Shown here piece after piece: positions 24,751-33,034 of a stretch of DNA of 64,000 bases. Origin of the DNA: Cyanobium gracile_A (GTDB lineage: Bacteria; Cyanobacteriota; Cyanobacteriia; PCC-6307; Cyanobiaceae). The notes below the pieces were generated by a model. It saw nothing but the letters and a program-made list of their open reading frames with translations, made no database searches and was not told where the DNA came from. Location of the stretch: assembly GCF_034931305.1 (NCBI RefSeq), contig NZ_JAYGHY010000010.1:9075-73074 (forward strand), in the 5' to 3' direction. Every line of letters starts with the position of its first letter. Within the stretch, counting starts at the first letter, position 1. A program made the position numbers and the translations under genes.

Positions 24751-26568
24751 TCAGTAGTTGGCGCCGCTGCGCCGCTGGTGAACGGCGGTGGTGGCGGCCG
24801 GATCCAGCAGGTCGCCGCTGAGGGCTTCGGCGTAGAGCAGCCAGTGGTCGCCGCATTCCATTCGCTGGCTCACCCTGGCTTCCAGCCAGGCCAGGGCCTC
24901 CGGCAGCAGGGGTTGGCCGCTTGGGGTGGCGTCCAGATCCAGGCCCGCCAGACGATCGGCCCCCGGGGGGAAGGGCTGCAGGAACCGTTTCATCGGTCCG
25001 CTTTCCTTCCCGGCCGCCAGCACGTTGAGGCAGAAGCTGTCCCCCACGTGCAGCAGGCTCTCCATCGCCCGATCCTTGGCCACGGCGACGGTGAAGCCGG
25101 GGGGGCTGAAGCTGGCCTGGCTGACCCAGCTGGCCACCATCGCGCCACCGATGGCCTCAGGACCATCCCCTTTGCGGGCGAGCACCACGCACAAGGCACC
25201 CACCACGCGGCCGAGGGCCTGAATCGCCGGGTTGGTGCGGCTCTCGCTCAGGCCTCCGCCGGTGCTGCGCCGCTGGGTCTGGCGATGCTGGCTGCGCAGG
25301 CGGCGGCCCAGGGCGGTGCCGGTTTCCTCCAGGGTGCGCAGGGTGGCCAGATCGGGACTGAACTTGATCCGGATCGGATCGAAGGCGAACTGGAAGCCGC
25401 CGTCGCGGAGCTTGCTTTCGAGCAGGTCGATGGCCTCGCCGCTCCAGCCGAAACTGCCGAACACCCCCACCGGCTTGGCCCGGTCGCCTTCGGCCAGCAC
25501 GGTGCCGAGGGCCGAGACGATCGGGGTGGGTGCATGGCCGCCGAGGGTGGGGGAGCCAATCAGCAGGGCGTCGCAGGTGTGGATCGCCTCCAGCAGCTGT
25601 TCCGGCGGCGCGAATTCACAGTTGATGCTCTCCACCCGCACGCCACTGCGGGCCACCCCCTGGGACAGGGCATCGGCGATGGCCGCGGTGTTGCCGTAGG
25701 CGCTCGCATAGAGCAGCGCCACCGACAGGCTGGCCTTCTCCTGGCTTTCGCCCCAGCGGCGATAGTCGGCCAGCAGGCTGCGCCAGCTCTGGGCGATGGC
25801 GGGTCCATGGCCCGGGGCGATCGTGCGGATCGGTAGTTCATCGAGGCGGTCGACGACCGTCTCCACCTGGCGGGCCATCGGCGCCATCAGGCAGTCGTAG
25901 TAGTAGCGGCGGTCCTCCTCGGTGCTGCTGCGACTCGCTTCGGCGAAGTCCTCGGTGCAGAGGTGGGCGGCGAAGAACTTGCCGCTCATCAGCAGCCCGG
26001 TGCTGGCCTCGAAGGCCATCAGGCCCCCGGGCCAGCGGGGGGTGGGGGTGGGGATCAGGGTGAGTTCATGGCCGCTGGAAAGGGTGCGGCTGGTTTCCTG
26101 CTTGACCACCTCGATGGTGGGCAGGGGCACGGCGTCGGCTGGGGCGGCGGCCTCACCCCCCGGGCCTGGCCGCTGCTGCTCCCACAGTTCGCCCAGCACC
26201 TGGGCGCCAGGGTTGGAGGCCACCAGCACTGTGGCGGGCCAGCCCGTCGCCAGCTGCTTCAGCAGGGCCACCCGGTTGGGGTTGAGGTGGCTCACCACCA
26301 CCTTGAGGGGGGCGTCGGCCGGCACCAGTTGGGCCAGCTGCCCCAGGAAGGGTTCGGCGAAGGAGGCCCCCGGTGGATGCACCAGCACCGGGGCGCCTCC
26401 AGCGGCGCCGGGCTCAAAGAGGAAGCTGTTGGCGGTGGTGCCGCGCTCGAGGCCGTATTCCACCTCAAAGCGCAGGCGCCTGGGGCTGAGGCCGCGCAGG
26501 CAGATCAGGCCGGGTTCCACCGGCAGGGTGATGACGCGCCGATCGGTCGCGCTGGGAGAGGAGGTCAT
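24751..26568 (-). CDS. flv1: Flavodiiron protein Flv1-type (non-canonical diiron site), class C
   Basis: 605 residues. Domains in order are metallo-beta-lactamase-like diiron domain (1-260), flavodoxin-like FMN domain (about 285-430; YASAYGNTAAIADAL, LIGSPTLGGHAPTPI) and a C-terminal flavin reductase domain (about 460-605; AMVASWVSQASF), which defines class C. The canonical HxExDH motif is replaced by HLNPNR (94-99). Other ligand positions also differ from Flv3: the NLHWPD segment becomes TPRWPG and CDAFG becomes SGKFF. This is the Flv1-type substitution pattern. In cyanobacteria Flv1 acts with Flv3 to reduce O2 to water on the acceptor side of photosystem I using NAD(P)H or ferredoxin electrons. 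The start ATG overlaps the flv3 stop (TGATG), so translation is coupled. Confidence 0.93.
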   Translation of the reverse strand: MTSSPSATDRRVITLPVEPGLICLRGLSPRRLRFEVEYGLERGTTANSFLFEPGAAGGAPVLVHPPGASFAEPFLGQLAQLVPADAPLKVVVSHLNPNRVALLKQLATGWPATVLVASNPGAQVLGELWEQQRPGPGGEAAAPADAVPLPTIEVVKQETSRTLSSGHELTLIPTPTPRWPGGLMAFEASTGLLMSGKFFAAHLCTEDFAEASRSSTEEDRRYYYDCLMAPMARQVETVVDRLDELPIRTIAPGHGPAIAQSWRSLLADYRRWGESQEKASLSVALLYASAYGNTAAIADALSQGVARSGVRVESINCEFAPPEQLLEAIHTCDALLIGSPTLGGHAPTPIVSALGTVLAEGDRAKPVGVFGSFGWSGEAIDLLESKLRDGGFQFAFDPIRIKFSPDLATLRTLEETGTALGRRLRSQHRQTQRRSTGGGLSESRTNPAIQALGRVVGALCVVLARKGDGPEAIGGAMVASWVSQASFSPPGFTVAVAKDRAMESLLHVGDSFCLNVLAAGKESGPMKRFLQPFPPGADRLAGLDLDATPSGQPLLPEALAWLEARVSQRMECGDHWLLYAEALSGDLLDPAATTAVHQRRSGANY

Positions 26569-28346
26569 CAGTAGTGGTTGCCCACCTTGCGGTGGTGCAC
26601 GGCCGTGGCGGCGGTGGTGTCGGCCACGTTGCCCTCTTCCACCACCGCGTAGATGATCCAGTGGTCGGGCCCCTCCATGCGCTGGGTCACCCGGCAGCCC
26701 AGGTAGGCGAGGGCATCCCCCAGCACAGGGCCGCCGGCGGCCACGCCCTCGAGGATGGACACCCCGGCGAAGCGGTCGGCCCCCGGTGGGAACCGGCGCA
26801 GGAAATGGCGCAGCAGCGGCTGGTGGTTGTCCTCCCGCAGCACGTTGAGCACGAAGCGATCGTCCACCTGCATCAGGGCCTCGATGGCCCGGTCTTTGGC
26901 GACGGCCACCGTGAGTCCCGGGGGGTCGAAACTCGCCTGGCTCACCCAGCTGGCCACCATGGCGCTGCTGCGGCTGCCGGCCTCGTCGTCCTGGCGGGCC
27001 GTGACGATGTAGAGCCCACCGCTGAGGCGCCCCAGGGCCTTGTCCAGATCCCCATCGATGGACTTCATCGCGGCGATGGTCTTGGCTTTGGTGAGCAGCT
27101 GGCCCAGGTCGGTGCCGGCCTCCTCGCAGCGCTGGTAGTCGGCGCCGCTCGGCACCTGGCGAATGCGCAGGGGCTCGAAGGCCCATTTCTGGCCCAGGTT
27201 GCGCAGCTGGCCGGCCAGGGTGTCGATCGGTTCGTCGTTGCCGCCGAAGGCGTCGTAGCACCCCACCCACTGCTTGGGATGCAGGGCGGCCAGCAGGGTG
27301 CCGATGGCCGTCTGCAGCTCGGGATCGGGGGAGGCCGGCCAGGTGGGAACCACCACGGCGCTGGCCTCGCCGATCAGGGCGGCGAGCTCCTGGGCGTCGG
27401 TGCCGCGCAGGTCGACGAGCTGCACCTGGCCGGAGGCCTTGCCCACCCCCCGGGCGATGGCCTGGCTGAGCCGATCGCAGAAGCCGTACTGGCTCAGGTA
27501 GCAGACGGCCGCGTAGGCCTCCCCGGCGCTGCGCTGGCCGCTCCAGTCGCGGTAGTCGCCCACCCAGAGCGGCAGATGCTCCCGCAGCAGGGGGCCATGG
27601 CCCACGGCGATCGTGGTGATCTCCGGCAGCCCCTCCATGCGCTTGAGGGCCTGCAGCACGCTGCGGGCGTTGGGGGCCATCAGGCAGTCGTAGTAGAAGC
27701 GGAAGTCCGGCGCGATGGCCCCCGGATCAACATCGAACAGGTCGTCGGAGCAGTAATGCAGTCCGAAGGCGTCGCAGGTGTAGAGGAGGCCGGTGCCGTG
27801 ATCGAACGAAAAGATCGTGTCCGGCCAGTGCAGGTTGGGGGCGCTGAGGAAGCTGAAGCGATGGGCCACGCCGCTGTCGGGATTCACCCCCAGGTCGAGC
27901 TCGTCACCGCTCTTGACGGCTCGGCTGCGGAAGGGACGATGCACCTGGTCCTGGAGGAACTGGATCGCCACCTTGGAGCCGACGATCTCGATGTCCGGGT
28001 GGCGGTCGATCAGATCGCCGATCAGGCCGGAATGGTCAGGCTCGGTGTGGGAGACGATCAGGTGGTCGATCGCGGTGGGGTCGATCAGACCCTCCAGCAG
28101 GGGGATCCAGGTGTCACGGAACTTGGCGTGGCTGGTGTCGACCAGGGCCGTGCGCTCGCCCCGCACCAGGAAGGCGTTGTAGGTGGTGCCGTTGCGCAGG
28201 CCGAATTCGATGTCGAAGCGACTGCGGTCCCAGTCGAGGGAGCGGATCGCCGTGGTGTCGGCCGCGATCGGTTCGCACTGAAGGCTGAGGCGCGGCTCCG
28301 CCGTCTGCGGCGGGGAGGGTGGGGCGCTGGCGGTGCTGCTGCTCAT
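26568..28346 (-). CDS. flv3: Flavodiiron protein Flv3-type (canonical diiron site), class C
   Basis: 592 residues from ATG 28346, with a good Shine-Dalgarno (AAGGAG) about eight bases upstream. The diiron ligands are canonical: HTEPDH at 100-105, then NLHWPD, CDAFG and VGHGP. The flavodoxin domain has YLSQYGFCDRLSQAI and VVVPTWPASPDPEL; the C-terminal flavin reductase domain has AMVASWVSQASFDPPG. With Flv1 it forms the heteromeric oxygen reductase that protects photosystem I during light changes, giving water without reactive oxygen. It is the first gene of the flv3-flv1 operon and the two overlap by one base. A PilZ gene diverges from its promoter region. Confidence 0.94.
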   Translation of the reverse strand: MSSSTASAPPSPPQTAEPRLSLQCEPIAADTTAIRSLDWDRSRFDIEFGLRNGTTYNAFLVRGERTALVDTSHAKFRDTWIPLLEGLIDPTAIDHLIVSHTEPDHSGLIGDLIDRHPDIEIVGSKVAIQFLQDQVHRPFRSRAVKSGDELDLGVNPDSGVAHRFSFLSAPNLHWPDTIFSFDHGTGLLYTCDAFGLHYCSDDLFDVDPGAIAPDFRFYYDCLMAPNARSVLQALKRMEGLPEITTIAVGHGPLLREHLPLWVGDYRDWSGQRSAGEAYAAVCYLSQYGFCDRLSQAIARGVGKASGQVQLVDLRGTDAQELAALIGEASAVVVPTWPASPDPELQTAIGTLLAALHPKQWVGCYDAFGGNDEPIDTLAGQLRNLGQKWAFEPLRIRQVPSGADYQRCEEAGTDLGQLLTKAKTIAAMKSIDGDLDKALGRLSGGLYIVTARQDDEAGSRSSAMVASWVSQASFDPPGLTVAVAKDRAIEALMQVDDRFVLNVLREDNHQPLLRHFLRRFPPGADRFAGVSILEGVAAGGPVLGDALAYLGCRVTQRMEGPDHWIIYAVVEEGNVADTTAATAVHHRKVGNHY

Positions 28347-28478
28347 CGGGTCAGACTCCTTCCGCAGGCCTGTGACTGTAGGCAGGACGGTGTCTCTTTC
28401 GATGTAGTCGCGGAAGTGGCAGGCCCCTTGCCGAACGGTGGACAATGAAGCAGATAAAAACCGTCGATGAGCTGATTT

Positions 28479-28844
28479 GTGGCCACTGGAGATTTGGAGC
28501 GGTTTCGGGAGGCGTTTCGCCGCCTGGAACGGCGTCTTCAGGAAGCCTCCCGTTCCGATCGTTTCAAGCCCCCGACCGGGCTGGCCACGGCCCGCCTGCA
28601 CCTGACGGACCCCGGTTCATGCGAGGGGATTTTCGGAGAGGTGCTCGACCTGAGCGTGGATGGCATGAAGATCGCTCTGGCGGCGGGACACGCGCTCACG
28701 GTTGGTCAGAGCTGCGCCTTGGTGGTGGGTGACGGGGAGGGAGAGACTTACGACCTGAGAGGCACCGTGCGGTGGATCGAAGCCACCATGTACATCTCGG
28801 TGATTGGCCTCTCCCTCGATTCCGCCGACCGCCACGAGGCCTGA
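28479..28844 (+). CDS. PilZ-domain protein (cyclic di-GMP effector candidate)
   Basis: 121 residues from a GTG at 28479. The beta-barrel part starts with ATARLHLTDPGS and has the second PilZ motif in DLSVDGMKIAL (D/NxSxxG form). An RxxxR arginine motif is not obvious; the nearest basic cluster is RSDRFKP before the barrel, so cyclic di-GMP binding is uncertain. The N-terminal 30 residues form a charged helix (LERFREAFRRLERRLQEASR) that could dimerise. No membrane helix is present. Two HD-GYP proteins elsewhere in the window make a cyclic di-GMP role reasonable. It converges on hsp20 with 4 bp between the stops. Confidence 0.8.
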   Translation: MATGDLERFREAFRRLERRLQEASRSDRFKPPTGLATARLHLTDPGSCEGIFGEVLDLSVDGMKIALAAGHALTVGQSCALVVGDGEGETYDLRGTVRWIEATMYISVIGLSLDSADRHEA

Positions 28845-28848
28845 GGCC

Positions 28849-29268
28849 TCAGCCGGCCACCGTCACGCTGACCGTCGTCAGGGACTGCGCCTTGGGTGCC
28901 GTCACGGTGAGCAGCCCATCGCGGTAGTGGGCTTCGAGGGCGTCCCGCTGGATGCCGCCGGGGAAGCGGAAGCTGCGGCTCCAGGTTCCGTAGCGGAATT
29001 CGCTCAGCAGGGGAGCGGGTCGGCGGCCCTCAGCTGAGCTGGAGGTTTCTCCGTCCGGCTGAGGGGCACGGCGCTCGGCCGTGATGATCACGGAGCGGTC
29101 GGTGGCCTTCACGTCGATGGAGGAGCGGTCGACCCCAGGCAGTTCCAGGGCGATCGTGTAGCTGGCTTCGGTGTCGTGGATCTCGGCGGCGGGAACCCGC
29201 TCGGCCGTCTGCAGCTGTTGCTCCAGCCGGTCGAACAGATCGAAGGGGGAAGGATGAAGCGTGCGCAT
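28849..29268 (-). CDS. Small heat shock protein, Hsp20/alpha-crystallin family
   Basis: 139 residues. The alpha-crystallin domain lies at about 32-128 and has the conserved ELPGVDRSSIDVKATDRSVII and, after a variable loop, YGTWSRSFRFPGGI. The C-terminal GLLTVTAPKA fits the family, but no I-x-I motif follows it. These proteins hold unfolding proteins in a refoldable state and in cyanobacteria also protect thylakoid membranes. The upstream 105 bp before the ATG contain a GC-rich stretch; no CIRCE element was recognised. Confidence 0.9.
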   Translation of the reverse strand: MRTLHPSPFDLFDRLEQQLQTAERVPAAEIHDTEASYTIALELPGVDRSSIDVKATDRSVIITAERRAPQPDGETSSSAEGRRPAPLLSEFRYGTWSRSFRFPGGIQRDALEAHYRDGLLTVTAPKAQSLTTVSVTVAG

Positions 29269-29373
29269 GGTTGGTGCTTCCGATGGGAGCGACGGGGATG
29301 GCCGGGTGAGGAACCACCCGCTCCGTCAATGTGCCCGCCTTGCCCGGGTGCTCCGAGGGGGAGAACCGATGGC

Positions 29374-29820
29374 TCAGGTTCGGTCCCCCCGACCGGGTTC
29401 GGCCCTTTCACCAGCGGCAGGGGGAGAACCGCCAGGGGCCTGCGGCAGCCACCACCAGGTGGCGAAAGCGGCCGCCTGCCCGCAGGGTTGGCCGTCACCA
29501 TCCTGCAGGGTCCACAGTCGGGCCTTCTCGATGCGGAAGCGCCGCCCGTCGCTGTCGATGCGGATGCCGGCGTAGCCCTCCAGGGCCACGCAGCGGCGGG
29601 CCTGCTCCAGGGCGAGGGCCCGGCTCTGCCGTTCGGCTGGTTCGGCGGTGAGGCGGGAGGGCAGGCCCACCATGGCGCTCCAGGGGCGGCGCCAGAGCAG
29701 CAGCGCCGCGCGGTTGGCATAGATCAGACGCGGATCGGCGCTGCCGTCGTGGGCCAGCACCACGGTGGTGGCCACGAACAGTTCCTGGGCTGCCTGCAGC
29801 GGCGAGCGGCCGCTCTCCAC
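29374..29820 (-). CDS. MEKHLA-domain protein (5' end not settled, possible frameshift)
   Basis: From a GTG at 29820 the protein has 148 residues and reads as a MEKHLA (PAS-related) domain: AHDGSADPRLIYANRAALLLWRRPW followed by RFRIEKARLWTLQDGDGQPCGQAAAFATWW. Codons upstream of 29820 in the same frame also look like this family (SPPWLSAAAVATAG, GHRLAFDRPLLAGV), but no ATG, GTG or TTG lies between that part and an in-frame stop near 29970. The frame could be entered from the ATGs at 29968-29980 if the seven-G run at 29944-29950 had six bases. So either the annotated start is short, a rare start is used, or the run hides an indel. Function of MEKHLA proteins is unknown; PAS-like ligand sensing is likely. 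Confidence 0.7.
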   Translation of the reverse strand: MESGRSPLQAAQELFVATTVVLAHDGSADPRLIYANRAALLLWRRPWSAMVGLPSRLTAEPAERQSRALALEQARRCVALEGYAGIRIDSDGRRFRIEKARLWTLQDGDGQPCGQAAAFATWWWLPQAPGGSPPAAGERAEPGRGDRT

Positions 29821-29938
29821 GCCGGCCAGCAGGGGCCGATCGAACGCCAGCCGGTGGCCCCGGATGAGGCTCCCGGCGGTGGCGACGGCGGCGGCGCTCA
29901 GCCACGGGGGCGAATCGGGCGCTGGGATGGGTCCGGCC

Positions 29939-30817
29939 TCAGCGGGGGGGATCGTGGTCCTCGGGCATCATCATCCGCATGGCTGCATCCATTTCCGGGG
30001 GGGCCTGATGGCGCCGGCTGCCGAAGGCGGAAAGCACCCGGCCGGAGAGCACGCTCTGCAGCAGGGTGGGCTGGGAGGCGAAGCGCTTGCCGATCGCGGC
30101 GAAGGTGAAGAACAGCATCAGGGCGGCGATGACGTTCCTGGCCAGCTGCACGAACCAGTCGTTGAGCCGCTTCATGCCCATGGCATCGGCGCTGTTCTGG
30201 TAGCGCTTGATGAAGGGATTGAGGTCGTTGCTGAGCTTGGTTTTAACGACGTCCAGGGGGACGTTGATGCTGGCGGGCAGGGCCGGGGCCTGGCCGGGCA
30301 GCAGCCGCATGGCCTTGAGGATGTCGTCGTAGGTGCGGGCGCTTTCGATCGCCCTGGTGGTGGCGATGTAGGCGCTCAGTTCCCGGGTGTCGGTGGCCCT
30401 GAACTGGCGCAGCAGGTTGATGCCGCTGTAGAGCTGCAGTGGGATTAGCAGCAGGTAACCAAAGGCGATCCAGAAGCTCAGGGGCCGCAGCAGCGCCACA
30501 CGGCGCCCGATTGGGCGGGAGTCGGGATCGATCAGCCTGGCGAGCAGCAGCAGCACCGCGCCCACCATGGCGATGGGCCCCGAAGCGAGCAGCTTGTCGC
30601 TCACGGCCTGAAGCCAGAGAGGATCGATCAGGCGCACCGGCCAGGCCGCGGCGATGATCCCCAGCAGGAACAGGACGAACAGCAGCATTGCCCCCCAGTT
30701 GAGGGCGAGGGCGACCTCCTCGACGTAGTTTTCGGCCAGGGGCACCTCCCTGCCCGCTCGCGGATGGGCTTCCGGATCGCGATCGGCCGTGGACTGGGGG
30801 TCGGCTTGGGGGCTCAT
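29939..30817 (-). CDS. HpsJ-like integral membrane protein
   Basis: 292 residues with four predicted membrane helices: about 40-60, 72-92, 108-130 and 235-255. Between helices three and four is a long soluble domain (TDTRELSAYIATTRAIESARTY, ALPASINVPLDVVKTKL). The arrangement and segments such as SDKLLASGPIAMVGAVLLLL and FGYLLLIPLQLYSGINLL resemble cyanobacterial HpsJ-family proteins, which in filamentous species take part in hormogonium polysaccharide synthesis; in unicellular species the role is unknown. The assignment rests on pattern, not alignment. It ends 7 bases into the region where the MEKHLA frame begins, and its terminal ATG-rich segment may overlap the true start of that gene. Confidence 0.6.
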   Translation of the reverse strand: MSPQADPQSTADRDPEAHPRAGREVPLAENYVEEVALALNWGAMLLFVLFLLGIIAAAWPVRLIDPLWLQAVSDKLLASGPIAMVGAVLLLLARLIDPDSRPIGRRVALLRPLSFWIAFGYLLLIPLQLYSGINLLRQFRATDTRELSAYIATTRAIESARTYDDILKAMRLLPGQAPALPASINVPLDVVKTKLSNDLNPFIKRYQNSADAMGMKRLNDWFVQLARNVIAALMLFFTFAAIGKRFASQPTLLQSVLSGRVLSAFGSRRHQAPPEMDAAMRMMMPEDHDPPR

Positions 30818-30916
30818 GGGGAAGGGAGAGAAAGCACCGGAGGAGCGGCTCTGGCCTCAGGTGTGGACGGGCTCAGGTTGTTCGATTGGCGAGCGGATGG
30901 CCAGAGTCCACCCATG

Positions 30917-30941
30917 AAAAAGCCCGGCATGACGCCGGGCT
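30917..30941 (-). terminator. Rho-independent terminator of the 30964-31875 gene
   Basis: Read on the minus strand: an 8-bp perfect stem (AGCCCGGC / GCCGGGCT) with a five-base loop, followed directly by a run of T. It lies 22 bp after the stop of the secreted DUF1194 gene, the expected place. Confidence 0.85.
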
Positions 30942-30963
30942 GGAGCCACTGCAGGGGGCGGAA

Positions 30964-31875
30964 TCAGGCTTGGTGGAAGTTGGCAGTGTTGATGCGGCGG
31001 CGCAGCTTGCGGGAGAAGCCGAAGGCTGCGGCGGCACCGAAGACGGGCAGGGGGCCGGGGACCGAATTGGTAGGACCGGGCTGAGGACCCACTTCGCGGA
31101 TCAGCTTGCGGGTGATGGCATCTTCAAATTCGGGAAACCCTTTGGCGACCTCCACAAAGCCGGCACTGGCCTTGGCGGTGGCATCGGTCACCACATTGGC
31201 CAAGAGGAAGTCCTCGGCTGTAGTACCGCTCGCATCAACAGCCAATCCATTGATGATGATGCCTTCAGCTTCAGCGCGTAACCGTTGGGTGGCGACACTG
31301 GCTAAAATAGCTGGATTTCCAGGATTTGATCCAGGCGAGGCAATTGTCCGGTTTGGTTCACCATCTGTCGATATGTCAATCACAGTGCCGTTAGGCCTAG
31401 TGGAGACGTAATCGTTCCCAAGAATAGAATCAATCGCGGCCTTCATGCCGCAATCAATGCAGGTGAAGCCGTTGTCGTCCTTACGTGGCAGCCTTACTGC
31501 TGGAAGGCCGGTAGGGGGGGTCCTAAGGGCTAGAATAAAATTGTTAAGGGATGCCTGATCAGTAATATGAGTCCAGTTGATTGAAGGTGTAAATGCTGTT
31601 GTGCTCCATTGGCCTACAGCAATGGCAAGTCCCCCGCCGCTGAAGGTCTTGGCGATCTGCTCTTGGACGACAGCATTGCTGAAGGCATTGGCGTAACCGT
31701 CAATATAAGTACGGTAATCGGAAGAGCTAATGCTGCCGGAGACATCCAACGACAGGAACAACTCCTGGAAGACGTTGGTGACAGCCTTGGCCTGCTGGGC
31801 GCCGCCGAACAGGGTGATGGCGATGGCTGCGGCGGCCGCTCCTCCTCGGAGCAGGGGCTTGAGGGTGGTTCTCAT
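30964..31875 (-). CDS. Secreted DUF1194 (VWA-like) protein with PEP-CTERM-like tail
   Basis: 303 residues from ATG 31875. The signal peptide is about residues 1-31 (MRTTLKPLLRGGAAAAAIAI..., AQQAKA end). The VWA-like DUF1194 part has the metal-site motif LSLDVSGSIS (DxSxS) and later DISTDGEPNR. The C-terminus holds a short motif VPGPLP, a hydrophobic stretch (VFGAAAAFGFSR) and a basic end (KLRRRI). That is the plan of cyanobacterial PEP-CTERM-like sorting signals, which are processed by an exosortase. No exosortase gene is in the window. The expected place is the periplasm or outer surface. Codons in the middle of the gene are AT-richer than the neighbours, hinting at acquisition. The function is unknown. 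Confidence 0.85.
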   Translation of the reverse strand: MRTTLKPLLRGGAAAAAIAITLFGGAQQAKAVTNVFQELFLSLDVSGSISSSDYRTYIDGYANAFSNAVVQEQIAKTFSGGGLAIAVGQWSTTAFTPSINWTHITDQASLNNFILALRTPPTGLPAVRLPRKDDNGFTCIDCGMKAAIDSILGNDYVSTRPNGTVIDISTDGEPNRTIASPGSNPGNPAILASVATQRLRAEAEGIIINGLAVDASGTTAEDFLLANVVTDATAKASAGFVEVAKGFPEFEDAITRKLIREVGPQPGPTNSVPGPLPVFGAAAAFGFSRKLRRRINTANFHQA

Positions 31876-32098
31876 GGCGCGGAAAAGTGGGGGGTCGTTG
31901 TGGTTTTCCGGAAATCCGGAGACTGCCTGAAGACAGGCAGTGCACATGGCCTCCAAGGAGGTGAGCGGCCAACCGTCGAAAGTTAGCATTAGATGAAAGG
32001 ATATTCACCCTTTTGCCGCGAACTTAACAAAGGGTTAAAGGCGCCGGTGGCCTGGTCCGGGGGTGAAGGCAGCGGTGCGGTTCGGCTGGGCGCTGGCT
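31876..32098. promoter_or_regulatory. Upstream region of the secreted DUF1194 gene with structured leader
   Basis: 223 bp between the DUF1194 start and the SWIM gene end, both on the minus strand. An 8-bp inverted repeat with a four-base loop (ACTGCCTG / CAGGCAGT, 31922-31941) lies about 50 bp upstream of the DUF1194 ATG, and a shorter palindrome TCCGGAAATCCGGA lies closer to the start. These could fold in the leader RNA. A clear sigma-70 promoter was not identified. The area near 31985-32035 is AT-rich. Confidence 0.4.
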
Positions 32099-32965
32099 TC
32101 AGCCTTCGCTGTCGTTGCCGGTGGCCATCGCCCGCGCCATCGCCTGCTGGGCCATGCCGGCCCCATGGGCCTTGAGCGTGTCCAGAAACAGCGCATTGGC
32201 CTCCGGGAAGCGGGGCTCCTCGGCCAGGGGCAGGGGGCCGGCGCCATCGAGGCCCGATTCCCCTTCCATGGCCGGCGTGATCACCACCAGATCGGGATCG
32301 AGTGGGGCGTCGTAGCGCCACCAGCGGGCCGGATCGGCGATGGCGGGATGGGTGGGATGGGGGGCGTGCTCCACCGGAGCCACCACCCCCTCCCGGCGGC
32401 GCTTGGCCAGATCGCCCAGCAACTGGCTGCGGGTGCGGCCCCGCAGCTGGAACAGAACGAACGGGTCCTCGCTGAAGCGATCCCCCATCAGGTAGTAGAC
32501 GGCGCTGATGTGCTTGCAGGGATTCGCCTTGTCGGGGCAGCTGCACTCGCTGCGCACCTCCTGGAGCTTGAACGGGAACAGCCGCTTGCCGCTGGCGGCG
32601 AAGGCGCGCTCGATGTCAGCGGGCATGATTCCCGCCAGCAGCTGGGCCGACCAGCGAGCCTTCTGGCTCAGGGCCTCAAGCACATAGCCCCAGTCCTCGT
32701 CGTTGAGCACGTCGAGCCAGAGCTTCACCTTGTACGGGTCTGGATCGGTGCCCTGCACCCGGGCATGGACGCGGCGACCCTCGAAGCGGATCGAGACGAC
32801 GTTGCCCTCGCGGGCGTAGGTCCAGGCGCGCTCCAGGCGCTTCTTGAACCGGTAGGAGTGGATCAGCTCCATCCACTGCTCCACCCACCAGGGCTGCTGA
32901 CCCAGTCCCTGCTGGCCCAGCTGGGTGGTGATGGCGCCATTGGCGCCGGGGAAGGAGCTGGTCAT
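32099..32965 (-). CDS. SWIM zinc-finger protein
   Basis: 288 residues. The SWIM motif CxC...CxH is at C141, C143, C150 and H152 (ECSCPDKANPCKH). The N-terminal 100 residues are tryptophan-rich and basic (WWVEQWMELIHSYRFKKRLERA), and the part after the finger is helical. In bacteria SWIM proteins are often encoded beside SNF2/RapA-type helicases and are thought to help them bind nucleic acid or protein. Here the SNF2 gene is on the same strand 1.2 kb upstream, with one desaturase gene inserted between them on the other strand. No signal peptide. The start is ATG 32965. Confidence 0.88.
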   Translation of the reverse strand: MTSSFPGANGAITTQLGQQGLGQQPWWVEQWMELIHSYRFKKRLERAWTYAREGNVVSIRFEGRRVHARVQGTDPDPYKVKLWLDVLNDEDWGYVLEALSQKARWSAQLLAGIMPADIERAFAASGKRLFPFKLQEVRSECSCPDKANPCKHISAVYYLMGDRFSEDPFVLFQLRGRTRSQLLGDLAKRRREGVVAPVEHAPHPTHPAIADPARWWRYDAPLDPDLVVITPAMEGESGLDGAGPLPLAEEPRFPEANALFLDTLKAHGAGMAQQAMARAMATGNDSEG

Positions 32966-33034
32966 GCCGCCGGCCTCAGGCCCCCATCCTGACGCCTACC
33001 CGACCCACTGGCCTAGGTTGGCCCGACGCAGGGC

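Noticed and set aside
26569..27270. N-terminal extension of Flv1 upstream of 26568
   Set aside because: The upstream codons lie inside flv3 in another frame; the TGATG overlap start gives the normal Flv1 N-terminus.
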